Assembly: GCA_007844125.1 (NCBI GenBank)
Contig: CM017558.1
Location: 43,024,769 to 43,088,768 of the forward strand
From: Sinonovacula constricta
Lineage: Eukaryota; Mollusca; Bivalvia; Cardiida; Solecurtidae
Direction of reading: 5' to 3'
DNA: 64,000 bases
The notes beneath the pieces were generated by a model. That model saw only the letters and a program-made list of their open reading frames with translations, searched no databases and was not told the DNA's origin. The position numbers were made by a program, and so were the translations under genes. This document shows positions 1 to 9,492 of this stretch, one piece after another. Numbering within the stretch: the first letter of the stretch is position 1; each line of letters starts with the position of its first letter.

Positions 1-1049
1 GATTTATCAGTGACTATAACATTTATTGTATTCTAAGAATATCTGGGCTTTCTCCAAACTGGGTAGCACCTATTGTCCTATTAGGTGAGAAAAATGTCAG
101 GCAATAAAACTAATGGATAACTTCAACTTCAACTTTGTACTGCCAAAAGTCAATACTGACTACATAAGGCAGGCGCAAGTCCTGAACATTGACAATTTAA
201 GACTAATCATTTAAAAAATCGATAACAGGTTATTAGGTGTGAAAATTACTGGCAACATTACAAACCGACAATGGGCATATAGGTGTGAAAAAGTGACCAC
301 TTAAAGGTCTCTAATTATCACCGTTAGTGTGAAAAAGTGACCACTTAAAGGTCTCTAATTATCACCGTTATCATGAGATTTTACATCAAATACAAATGAT
401 AATTATAAGTAATATTTTTTATTAACTGACACAAACAATACGTAAAATAAACTTCTATGCATATTTAATTACAAAATTCAGATTGGTTACGAAATGGCCA
501 GCTGAACGGCTACAAAAGGAACCATTTAGCCGCTTCTAAAATCGCACCAGTATGAAATGACTTGATCAGTTTGGATATCATACGCCATGGCTAGTTAACT
601 TCTGAAAAATACGTCCTTATGTGACGATTTATTTTAAATATGCTTATTTGTTTTTTTTTTCTTTTATCAAGACATATCTTAAAAAGCTTTTAAGTAAAAT
701 TTATTTACCTTAAGCACAATATCCTTGTGTATGACCAGAAAATGGAACAAAAATCCCAAAAGCAAATGATTTAGCAAACAGCAGTGGTTGCGGGTTTTTT
801 TCCAGCTATGTGTACGGCACAGGCTCGGTCAATCAATTCATACGTTCACCTACGCAGAGTTATCGTTCGTTATTAGCTGCCAAGATTCTTGAAGCAAATA
901 AGATATAGTTTGTTGCAGGTTTTTTTGTTTGTTTGTTGTTGTTTTTGTTGTTGTTGTTTTTTTCGTTTGTTTGTGTTGTTGTGTTTGTTTTTTTGACGTG
1001 TGTGTACATTGTGCACTAAGTGTTTAAATTAAAGAATTTCGTTTTTGTC
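1..1049. other. Non-coding AT-rich DNA with a 44-bp tandem duplication
   Basis: No gene was recognised. A 44-bp unit starting GTGTGAAAAAGTGACC is present twice head to tail at 283-326 and 327-370, with no difference seen by eye. From about 920 to 1010 the plus strand is a T/G-rich low-complexity run. There is nothing else I can name here. Confidence 0.6.
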
Positions 1050-1226
1050 TGAAAACTGACCGTTCTAAGGCGGTAAATGTTGTGTTTGCTTTGTTTGTTT
1101 ATTGACTCATCAGATTTTTTCTTACTTTTACATTTGGCTTGCATGTGACCAAATTTGTCCCGTTCCTATTCAAACTTTGGTATATGTTGCAATGCTCATA
1201 GGACTTTGTCATATTTCCATATTCAG
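1050..1226 (+). repeat. Fragment of Penelope-associated repeat unit (family 2)
   Basis: This holds the 3' half of the unit that forms the tandem arrays at 14.3-15.8 kb and 34.5-37.3 kb. It has the CTGACCGTTCTAAGGCGG core hairpin, then a GACTCATCAG block, then the ending CATAGGACTTTGTCAT. It is a diverged solo copy. The core position 'TTCTAAGG' differs by one base from the TTCCAAGG seen elsewhere. Confidence 0.65.
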
Positions 1227-1339
1227 ATTATTTAAATAACGAAACAATAACTATTGAATTATTTTCTGTACTTTCAATTCAGTGTTTATTGGCATAAAGC
1301 ATACAAGCCATTACCATAGCTACTAATATTGACCATTTC

Positions 1340-2010
1340 GAAATTACGAAATCTCGCGCGAATCTCGCTCCGCGAGATTGAGGTCAGGGGGGTTCCGTTT
1401 ATGTGCTCGCGTGTAAACATAGAACAGCTGACTTACTTTCGTTTCTTCTCTTCACACACAAAAAGAGGGACAAAGTGAATAAAATGATACACCAAAATCA
1501 GAACTTGTATTTGTATGTTTTAAATGAATTTTACTCGCTTAGATAATTTTATTTTGCTATGGGACAGAACGATTTCTGCTGTGCTGAAGGTTGTAACCAC
1601 GAGAGATATGGTATATGGCGAACAAAGACAATTGTAATACACATACACAAATATGCGGAAATGGGAGAAAAGTATGACAACATAAAATAAAATAAAATAT
1701 CGTGGAAATGCCAATTACAATATTTGACAATTTCACCATTTACTTTTATTCTCGATTTCGAATTACGAAATCTCGCGCAATCGCGTTCCGCTAGATTTGA
1801 GGTCAAGGAGGGGGGGGGGGGGGGGGGGCAGTACATAGAACAGCTGACTTACTTTCGTTTCTTCTTCACACACAAAAACAGGGACAAAAAGTGAATTAAA
1901 ATGATACATCAAATCATCAGAACTCATATTTATTTGTTTTAAATGAATTCTACTCGCTTAAATAATTTTATTTTGCTATGGGACAGAACGATGCTGTGCT
2001 GAAGGTTGTA
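1340..2010 (+). repeat. 416-bp direct duplication with a THAP-like exon start
   Basis: A block containing an inverted AATCTCGCG/CGCGAGATT motif, a CAGCTGACTTACTTTCGTTT stretch and a following start codon occurs twice, with equivalent points at 1421 and 1837 (offset 416). After the ATG of each copy one frame reads CCAEGCNH, with CNFYKIPDD further on in the second copy. This resembles the first strand of a THAP (C2CH) zinc finger. Stops follow within about 40 codons and no HxxH/CxxH partner is seen, so any THAP identity is weak. A poly-G run at 1807-1828 interrupts the second copy. Confidence 0.4.
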
Positions 2011-2199
2011 ACCATGACTGGCATGAGAGATCTCAAGGTGCCACATGCAATTTTTACAAGATTCCTGACGATATCTGCGTGGCTGACTAAAATCTCCAGA
2101 GTTGCAAAGGTTGTAAGAAATGGAAGCGTTGTCACTCAGCACTGGGTTCCAAGCAAAATTCAAGTTATCTTCCAAATTATGTCATGTTGAAGACCGCAC

Positions 2200-3108
2200 A
2201 CCACACCGCCAAGTCAAGGAAAAAAAATGGTTTAAAGTGCCAAGTATATTTTCCGATTACATTAGCAATTATTAGCAATAAGAAAGGCCACAAGATGACA
2301 ATTAAAAGACATAGCCACCTCCCCCCCCCCCCCCAAAAAAAGAACAAAAAAAAAAAAAAAGAACAAAACAACAACAAACAACAACAAAAACAACAAAAAA
2401 ACAACAAACAAAAATAACAACAACAAAAACACAGGCAAAAAAAAAAACAAACCAGACAGCCCTCTTTTATTTAAGTAATTTTTATTTTAAATAAAGTTAA
2501 TTGTTTACATGAAACTCTCTGACAAAAAAATATGTTTGTTGTTGAAGAAGAAAAAATGTTTATATTTATGTACTCTATGAGTAATCCGATATCATTTGTC
2601 GTTGACTAAAAAACTCCGGGGACTCTTACTAGTGAACATTGGAGCTGGAGTCTGTCTGCATGCAAAATTATGCAACACAAATAATGTTTATGTTTAATCA
2701 CAAACATGTATTCTGTTTTGCAGTATGCTACACTGGAAGACTGCACATAGCTTGACCCATTCTCCACTTGTTAGCTTAGATTAAGGTCATACTGTAATTT
2801 CTGATAGTTAAAATGTTGTACAGCTTAGAAATGCGGAACAGTTTGACTCAATTACTGTGTCACAACACAATAACCAAGAAAAAAAAATTGCAAATTTTAT
2901 TAGTGCCAATATTTTTTCTCTTGCATATTTCAAGATCAATCTGCATAGAAAATAAAAGTTCAGTTATCACAATATATTAGAAAGGCTAAGGGATCTGGTA
3001 ATTTTGCAGAGATGAAACTAACAAAATTATTGTTTCCTGCCAGCATAAATTTCTTTATTGTTTTTTTGTTTATAAATAATTAGATTCAATACATATACAC
3101 ACACACAC

Positions 3109-3163
<55 letters not shown>

Positions 3164-3480
3164 GGAGGAGCAATTACATATATAAATCAAAATCAAAATT
3201 AACTTTGATTCCACAACTTGTATTCTATTTCGGCTGCATTTTACACGGATGAATTACAAAACATCAACTTTATTCAAATCCTTTATGCATCCTTCACTGT
3301 ATGTGTTATGTCCATTAATGACTGTAAACATGGATCACTCTGAATACTTTGTGTTATAGGGATTCCAAGTTGATTGGCCAGCCATGTTACTTTATGATTC
3401 CTCTTTCCTTTAATTGACAGGCCAGTATGTCTTAGTACAGTATTCAGGTCACCAGCTGTCATCTGCATGATTTCCCTGAA
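2200..3480. other. Low-complexity stretch, no gene seen
   Basis: It contains a C-run then A-rich tract at 2322-2440 and a CA/TA/GT dinucleotide block at about 3100-3160. The rest is AT-rich. Short open frames here have low-complexity or unrecognisable translations and are not called. Confidence 0.55.
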
Positions 3481-3487
3481 TAACAGT

Positions 3488-3540
3488 GGAATAGGTAAAT
3501 AAGAAAAGGTCCTATCAAAACTCTAACTTATCTATAAAAA
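3488..3540 (-). repeat. Solo 3' end of core-repeat element (family 1)
   Basis: The plus strand reads AATAGGTAAATAAGAAAAGG followed by TCCTATCAAAACTC. This is the reverse complement of the constant 3' end (TAGGACCTTTTCTTATTTACC) shared by the longer copies at 17.5, 23.3, 31.8, 39.6, 55.5 and 56.5 kb. Only about 50 bp remain, which fits extreme 5' truncation with a fixed 3' end. Confidence 0.55.
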
Positions 3541-4283
3541 ATGAAAATATATCATTAAATGTAAACAACAACTGTTATTTAACTGTCACTGTAGGCAAAC
3601 ATTTTATGTCTGGTTTGTGTGACCTAAAATTTAATTACTAATAATAACCCTTTAATCCATATGTATGGGTTTTATCGCGTGTGTGATCAGTGTAGAACCA
3701 GATCAGCCAGAACATCCATTTGCTTTTGATCCATTAGGTTATTTATGTACAAGATGCAACCAGTGTGGATCAAGATCAGACAGCCCCAACGTGTCAGCAG
3801 ATATGGATCTAAACCGACCGCACAATGCAATAAAACATGTACATGTATGGAGTAAAGGGGAAGCCTGGATAATTTAAAATATATATGTCTGCAAAGATCT
3901 ACAAAATTTTTACACATTAGTGAAAGAATTTTAAAAAATTCGAGCCTCTTCTGTTGTCTTTTCTACAGGATTGGACAACAAGTGGTAAGTTTACTGCTGG
4001 GTGTAGTCAACTTGTTTACTTTCTTTACAAGCGAGTTTTTTTTTTAATTTAAAAACGGTTACAACACAACTTCTTACAAGTGCATTCTCTGCATCATCAG
4101 ATCTCTGACGTTTCTTAGGCATAACCCTTCTATTTCAGGTGTATTTTGTCGAACAATTACGTTGAAATGTTGTGTTTACATGTAGACTCAGCTCAATATG
4201 CGCGCGCAACCCCCCTGACCTACCTATTCAGGGAACTCGGTCTGGAATTTCGAAAAGGTCAATACAACATACTATTGAATAAC

Positions 4284-4330
<47 letters not shown>

Positions 4331-4433
4331 TCTTTGTGTTTGTTTTTTTGTTTTGTTTTACAAAAACAAAATATTTGACTGTAATGTTTATTTTTTTGTT
4401 TAAGTACAAAAAATGTAAAGTATAATGTTAATA

Positions 4434-4480
<47 letters not shown>

Positions 4481-4497
4481 AATAATAATAATGATAA
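3541..4497. other. No gene recognised; poly-T and GAT/AAT microsatellites
   Basis: A poly-T run spans about 4285-4324 and a (GAT)n/(AAT)n tract about 4431-4497, ending exactly where the mini-LTR element begins. An open frame at 3665-3877 has no recognisable domain and is not called as a gene. Confidence 0.5.
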
Positions 4498-4627
4498 TGT
4501 AGCCGGGTGATAGGGAGAGAATGTGTAAGCGGTCCGGTTAGCTCAGTCGGAAGAGCATTCGCCCTGTTAGCGAAGTGTCCCGGGTTCGAGTCCCTGACTG
4601 GCTGCACATTTTTCTCCCTATGTTACA
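4498..4627 (+). repeat. 5' LTR of mini LTR element, copy 1
   Basis: The 130-bp LTR has inverted halves. ATAGGGAGA, ATGTG and AGC on the left are matched by GCT, CACAT and TCTCCCTAT on the right, and TGTA/TACA close the ends. The tRNA-like sequence sits at the apex. Its only difference from the other LTR is T at 4595 (G at 4850), which breaks a pair in the T-stem. Confidence 0.85.
4532..4604 (+). tRNA. tRNA-like sequence inside the 5' LTR
   Basis: Cloverleaf parts are visible: D-arm GCTC/GAGC around AGTCGGAA, anticodon arm TTCGC/GCGAA with loop CCTGTTA, and T-loop TTCGAGT with a CCGGG/CCTGG stem (one pair broken here). Acceptor strands GTCCGGT and ACTGGCT pair imperfectly. The anticodon position would read TGT, but base 33 is C rather than T, so decoding activity is doubtful. 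The A and B boxes of a pol III promoter are recognisable (TTAGCTCAGTCGG; GGTTCGAGTCC). It is more likely a transcription or processing module of the LTR than a working tRNA. Confidence 0.6.
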
Positions 4628-4628
4628 T

Positions 4629-4646
4629 TGGCGCCCAACGTGGGGC
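4629..4646 (+). promoter_or_regulatory. Primer-binding site, tRNA-Lys type
   Basis: TGGCGCCCAACGTGGGGC lies one base after the LTR end. It is complementary to the 3' end of a tRNA-Lys and is the classic position and sequence for minus-strand priming in LTR elements. The primer tRNA (Lys) is therefore not the tRNA-like sequence carried in the LTR. Confidence 0.85.
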
Positions 4647-4752
4647 GACCCGCGGTCGTTACGTACAAGTGCTTGAAAAGTGCTTGTGAGTTGTATGTAG
4701 AGTATATAGTCTGTGGAAATTCGAGAACGAATTTCAAGTTGCCCGGGGTGTA

Positions 4753-4882
4753 TGTAGCCGGGTGATAGGGAGAGAATGTGTAAGCGGTCCGGTTAGCTCA
4801 GTCGGAAGAGCATTCGCCCTGTTAGCGAAGTGTCCCGGGTTCGAGTCCCGGACTGGCTGCACATTTTTCTCCCTATGTTACA
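4753..4882 (+). repeat. 3' LTR of mini LTR element, copy 1
   Basis: It is 129/130 identical to the 5' LTR by position-by-position reading. This copy keeps the fully paired T-stem (CCGGG/CCCGG) and so probably represents the source sequence. Confidence 0.85.
4787..4859 (+). tRNA. tRNA-like sequence inside the 3' LTR
   Basis: It has the same parts as the 5' LTR copy, with an intact T-arm. There is no intron and no encoded CCA; the sequence continues GCA. The anticodon arm has five perfect pairs (TTCGC/GCGAA). Confidence 0.6.
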
Positions 4883-5001
4883 ATAATAATAATAATATAG
4901 TAATAACATGAGCAAAGAAGTATTAAGTGTGGCAAAATGAATTAGATCTTTTTTCTCTGCAAGGTAAACACATTTGGCCAATCGCTTTAAAAGCCCAGCT
5001 A

Positions 5002-5820
5002 GTCAATAGATACCACATCATTTTCAAATAAATCAGTATTGTTTTTGATCAAATCATACCTATTGTTTACAAATAACGACAACATTATCTGTGATAATGT
5101 TTCACCTTGCTAAACACCTGTAAAACTACTGAAAAAGGGTGATCATTTACCGTTTAAACGTAGACACGTTTGCACTTGATCATACATTGTGTGCACAATT
5201 TTAATTACTTTCAAGAACAACCATACCTCATTAACTTGACTAGTATTCCATTCCTATAAACAAGGTCAAAAGCTTTTTTGAAAACAAACAAACAGCAATA
5301 TAGATTTATTGGTTCATTATTTACAACTTTATCAATGATACTATATATTTAAAAAGAAATATACAATCTATAGTGTCATCTGCAAAAAGCAGTAATAACG
5401 AACGAATTCCGTCAATAGATACCACATAATTTTATTGTAAATAAGTATTGTTTTTGATAAAATCATACATATCGTTTATAAATAACAAAATCATTATCGG
5501 TGATAATGTTTCACCTTGCTTAACACCTGTAAAACTACTGAAAAAGGGTGATCATTTACCGTTTAAACGTACACACATTTGCACTTGATCATACATTGTT
5601 TGCATAATTTTTATTACTTTCGAAGAACAACCATACCTCATTAACTTGACCAGTATTCCATGCCTATAAACAAGGTCAAACGCTTTTTTAAAAATCAATA
5701 AAAACAATATAGATTTATTCGTTCATTATTTACAACTTTATCAATGATATTATTTAAAAGATGTAAACGTTTTTCTTTCTAGAACCAAATTGATATACGT
5801 GCAAGATGGAATTTAATTTG
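5002..5820 (-). repeat. 409-bp tandem duplication inside decayed LINE
   Basis: The segment beginning GTCAATAGATACCACAT occurs at 5002 and again at 5411. Both copies run through the same RT-derived sequence. In the minus-strand reading of the second copy one frame contains GVKQGETLSPIM, the RT motif around the fingers/palm junction. The copies have diverged visibly, so the duplication is old. Confidence 0.65.
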
Positions 5821-6812
5821 TTAACCTTTTATTCAAAATTGATGGAAATATTTAGGATAATATACTTGTTAAAGCAATACCTCTATAGTTATTTACTTGA
5901 TCTAAATTCCCCTTTTTCTGAAGTGGTGCTAACATAGCTTTTAATCAGCTTTCAGGATAAATTCCTAATGGAAAATAGAATTAAACAATTTACATAAAAG
6001 AGGCGATAAAATGTCAATACAGTCTACAAATATTTCTGGTATTAAATTATCAAATCCGGAGCTTTTGCCTCTTTTTAAAGAAGAAATAGCAGATTTTACT
6101 TCATCGATTGTCTCAATTCATTTTTAATATCATCGTTTTAAAAGGAGGTTTCATTAGAGAATATACTTTTTAAATTATAAATAGTTAAATTTATTTCTGA
6201 TTTATTGCTTGTGTGTTTTTGTTTTTTACTTTGTTTATTTCACTTCAAAAATTGCTTGGGTCTGTCTTAGATAACTGATTTAGTTCTTGTTTTTGTTTAA
6301 TATTAAATGCAACTTTCGATTTTCGTATAATAGATTTGTAGTCTTCACGCTTAGCTTTAACAAATAATAAGTTTTCGTTTAATTTGTACTTTTTGTATTG
6401 TTAACAAGCGTTTCGAAAATCCTGATGTGCAGACTTACATCTTTGATCAAGATCATTTATTCATCCATTCACATTTAGCTTTTCTACTATTTTCAAATAA
6501 ACCTTTAACAATGGCATAAGATTTACCAAACACCTGCTGAGAAAATAAAACAATTTACTCGAAAGCTAATTTACCTCTTCATCAACAGACGCTGAATAAT
6601 CAAAAGCTTTATCTACTATTGAGTTTAAAATATCACCATTACTACTTATCGTTTCCTTAAAAACGTCTGATTTGGTTGCATCATAAATAAATTTACTAAT
6701 ATTATCAATAGAAACTGAATCATAATCTACACTTTCTGCATCAATAAAAACTTATGTTGTATTGGGATGTGAGATGAGCATACCGTCAAATCATGAACTG
6801 TAAAATTCGTTA

Positions 6813-7290
6813 TCAGGGAAAAAACAATTCTTTAGAGCACAAAACATAGTCAATTATACTGTTACCAGGAGACGACACGTAAGTAAACAAACCCACGCCC
6901 AAATCATCTCCTACGCGGCCATTTACAATTTTAAGGCCACTACACAAACATAAGTCTATAAGCTTTTTGCCCAAAGAGTTCACTGACTGGTCCAAAGAGC
7001 ATCTGGGTGGTAAATTATAGTTGTAAATCTTTTCATTGTTAACAACATCGCTATAATCGTCTTCATCAGGTAAGTATAAAAATCTCTCTGTTGTACCAGA
7101 ATGCTCGTGAAAGTCATGTTTTACGCCACAACGGGCATTCAAGTATCCAAGTACAGTAACATGGCCAGAGGCACTAAATAACCTTACATCGGATTCTAAT
7201 TGTTCGTAAAAACCAGGATTATGAGACAAAAAAAATGGACTATTTACGCGTGGGATATAACAGAAACAGATATAAATAGCATGCGTTGAA
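6813..7290 (-). pseudogene. LINE apurinic/apyrimidinic endonuclease fragment
   Basis: An open frame of about 160 residues contains YICFCYIPRVNSPFF, VTVLGYLNARCG (normally GDFNAR; the Asp is replaced by Tyr), SLGKKLIDLCLCSGLKIVNGR and a SPGNSIIDYVL ending, which is the order of motifs in the endonuclease/exonuclease/phosphatase fold of LINE ORF2. The open frame extends upstream to 7424, but its first 40 or so residues are antisense to the MULE exon and do not belong to it. The N-terminal catalytic Glu region and the terminal SDH motif are missing. In life this enzyme nicks the target DNA to prime reverse transcription. Here it is a fragment. Confidence 0.75.
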
Positions 7291-7315
7291 TGAAAAAATG
7301 CTTTCGTAACTTCAG

Positions 7316-7437
7316 CCGGAGATGCTTTGAGGGTCGATGCGATGAAGCTGCGCGATGAGACAATGTCCACTGCTGCCGCCAACAGAGCACAACCTGGCCA
7401 ATTGATCGCGGACAGACTTATCACCCACCCAGTTGAG
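7316..7437 (+). CDS. MULE/FLYWCH-type protein, upstream exon (partial gene)
   Basis: The frame reads GDALRVDAMKLRDET...QPGQLIADRL, which resembles the segment after the FLYWCH finger in metazoan MULE-transposase-related proteins. It is bounded by an AG at 7314-7315 and a donor GT at 7438-7439 after codon GAG (phase 0), and joins in phase to the next exon at 7722. Earlier exons, with the FLYWCH finger and the DDE core, are not in the window; upstream sequence is the LINE. The coding DNA is clearly richer in GC than its surroundings. No start codon is claimed. Confidence 0.5.
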
Positions 7438-7485
7438 GTACAATTTTAACGCTTTGATTAAGATATAAATAAAATATATACATTT

Positions 7486-7495
<10 letters not shown>

Positions 7496-7580
<85 letters not shown>
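7496..7580. repeat. (TA)n microsatellite in MULE intron
   Basis: An uninterrupted TA run of roughly 80 bp lies within the predicted intron 7438-7721. Length is likely to vary between individuals and may be misassembled. Confidence 0.9.
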
Positions 7581-7584
<4 letters not shown>

Positions 7585-7721
7585 TGGTATGAATATACTC
7601 TACGAAAGCGTATGTATACTTCCTTTTCTCCGGTAATGACAAAGAGACAAATTAAATATGTATACCAAGATAATATTAAACATTAATTTATGTTTCATAT
7701 TTTTTTTAAAAATATTTTCAG

Positions 7722-8286
7722 GTTTGTTTCTACTATCTTACGCAGGCTACCTGGCGTCGTATCCAGAGTGAGGGACTACAGGGACGATACAGAGCTGATG
7801 AAGAGGTCCGTCACTTCTGCGGCATGCTAGATGGTCTAGCATTCCTGCCCCTCCACCTGGTAGACGGCGGAATGCGTCAGATCAGAGAGAACGTCCCCGA
7901 CGAGCTAGAGACCGTTGTAGACTACTTCGACGCCAACTACGTCAGCGGGCCGTTCAGTCTGAGTCTCCGGTTCCGGCGCATACCTCCTCGCTTACCGCCT
8001 GACGTCTGGAACGTGTTCCAGGCCGAAGCCCGCACCAACAACGCCTGCGAGAGTTGGAACCACGGTTTGAAACATCTCGTGGGGCATACGAACCCGTCGC
8101 TGTGGTCGGTTGTGGAATGTATCCAGAAAGACAACGCAATGTCTGAGACAGATCTACAGAACGGAGAGAGGTGATCAGAACACGAAGAGGCTGCGACGAG
8201 GAACGAGGGCATATCAGAAGACAATGAAGAAACTGTGCGGCGAGGTGGCAGACGGAAGCAAGAGTGTGGCTGAGTTCTTAAACTAA
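7722..8286 (+). pseudogene. MULE/FLYWCH-type protein, C-terminal exon with one frameshift
   Basis: The exon follows a TTTTCAG acceptor (AG at 7720-7721). It reads VCFYYLTQATWRRIQ, HFCGMLDGLAFLPL, then RFRRIPPRLPPDVWNVF and ARTNNACESWNHGLKHLVG. These are the conserved C-terminal blocks of MULE-domain/FLYWCH proteins of animals. The frame stops at 8172-8174, but another frame continues with QNTKRLRRGTRAYQKTMKKL and SKSVAEFLN and stops at 8284-8286, the expected basic tail. A one-base excess (or two-base loss) near 8165-8176 explains this. It could be a true mutation, making the gene or domesticated copy broken, or an assembly error. GC-rich codons contrast with the AT-rich flanks. These proteins derive from Mutator-like transposases that cut DNA at terminal repeats; many copies are domesticated. 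Confidence 0.7.
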
Positions 8287-9439
8287 GTAGGACATTGTAT
8301 TCGAGTCTATGTGTGAACATATGTAACTGTGTAATAGTTAGAGACAGTACCATTATTTATATTTTGGAGTACAGTTTGTTTGCAGGTTGTAAAGTGTTTT
8401 TAGTTTGGAATTGTTTGGTTTGATGTAGATGTGCTATTGTTTGTGTCAGTATCAATGCTTACCATTGAGCAAACCGTTTGTGTTATAAAGTAACAAGATA
8501 AACATAAATATTTATAAACTATGAACCTTTACCTCGTCGTTATTCATAAAATATCATATAAAGTTAAGCATGGGAAACATGGGGGAACGAATGCCTGGGG
8601 TGGTAAAACAACGGGTGAACGAATGTCCGCCCCCTGCAGAAATCACGGGGGAACGACTGTCCGGGTGAACGAATGTCCGGGATTCACTTAAGCCAAATAG
8701 ATCTGCTTTCGTTAACTTTCTCAACAGTAAATATGCTTTACAGAAGGCTTATAGTACAGCGAGACTTCCAGCGAGACTCCACCGTGGTGACGTTTGCTAT
8801 TAACACTCTCGGCACGTGGAACCACTGTATACTCAAACCCTCTAAAACTTAAAACCACGCTTTTCCCAAATCTCGCTACAAAAAACAAAAAAACAAACTA
8901 CTTTATACTGATTTATTAAATTAAAAAAGTCGTCATCATCCAAACAATTATTTATGTATGATAAAAATCAGCACATGTTGCAAACTTATATTTTTTCCCT
9001 GTATTATGTTTGTGTGCGTGTTTGTTTTTTTTTCTTTTTTTTTTTTCTGAAAGTAATTACAGAGTAATTAATACCGCACACCGAGAATTAAATTTTCCAT
9101 AAATTGGGACACTCGGATCTTATTGTTTAAACCGTTTGCACACATTCGGCACATATTTCTTATACTTTTAAGTTTAACTTGATCTATAAAAAAATTATAT
9201 GAAAGAATTCGAACATTCGAATGCTTCAATTAGTCAATTATGCCCTTATACAAATCCATTTTTTTATTTATTATCGTACCACCAAGAAACCACAAATTAA
9301 AAAAAAACTCTTTCTTGAATTTTGTCCAAAGGTCCTTTTTTTAAATTGTGGAAAAGTCAGAGCACTACATATATACTCTACATATGAATGTTTTGTTATG
9401 TTTATGCGGTAGGCTACAGCTATGTAGTGCGCTGGCTTT

Positions 9440-9440
<1 letters not shown>
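8287..9440. other. 3' flank of MULE exon; no other gene
   Basis: At 8570-8690 there is a G-rich patch with several imperfect repeats of GGGTGAACGAATGTCCG. Nothing else is recognised up to the T-run at about 9441-9489. Confidence 0.5.

Positions 9441-9489
<49 letters not shown>

Positions 9490-9492
<3 letters not shown>

Larger units (their letters stand above)
4498..4882 (+). mobile_element. tRNA-bearing mini LTR retroelement (TRIM-like), copy 1
   Basis: This is a complete 385-bp element. Two 130-bp direct repeats (4498-4627, 4753-4882) differ at a single base, begin TGTAGCC and end TTACA. One base after the first repeat is TGGCGCCCAACGTGGGGC (4629-4646), the primer-binding sequence for tRNA-Lys used by several retroviruses. 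The 125-bp interior has no coding capacity. It ends TTGCCCGGGGTGTA, which is not a normal purine tract. Flanks share ATAA (4494-4497, 4883-4886), a possible 4-bp target duplication, although both lie in AAT repeats. The layout matches terminal-repeat retrotransposons in miniature. Plant Cassandra elements are a precedent for an RNA gene (5S) in such LTRs. Near-identical LTRs indicate a recent insertion, or else gene conversion. It must depend on another element for reverse transcriptase and integrase. Confidence 0.85.
4990..7295 (-). mobile_element. Degenerate CR1/L2-like LINE, minus strand
   Basis: Minus-strand frames read, from 5' to 3', an apurinic-endonuclease domain (about 7290-6813), a broken RT finger region around 6130-5850 (TIDEVKSAISSLKRGKSSGF, then 'NYRGI'-like residues with stops), and GVKQGETLSP in the duplicated part near 5520. 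Stops and frame changes are frequent, so it is dead. The 5' end is truncated where it meets the first MULE exon near 7295. The 3' end is not defined. Its RT resembles that of the LINE at 18.9-21.05 kb, so both may be one family. Confidence 0.7.

Noticed and set aside
1085..1110. Hammerhead ribozyme core in family-2 units (CTGATGAGTC on the minus strand here; GTGATGAGTC in the 34.5-kb array)
   Set aside because: Penelope-like elements are known to carry hammerhead ribozymes, and CTGATGAG is the right start, but no GAAA follows a closing stem II, and I found no stem I partner or cleavage-site triplet. At best a relic.
2177..2450. Hydrophobic or Asn/Gln-rich open frames
   Set aside because: Low-complexity C/A-rich tract read on either strand; not coding.
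3665..3917. Overlapping open frames on both strands
   Set aside because: No domain, no splice signals; resembles a dispersed repeat but no second copy was found in the window.
4507..4981. Open frames across the mini-LTR element
   Set aside because: They cross tRNA-like and primer-binding sequence; no protein similarity.
7937..8353. 138-codon minus-strand frame opposite the MULE exon
   Set aside because: Antisense shadow of a GC-rich coding exon.
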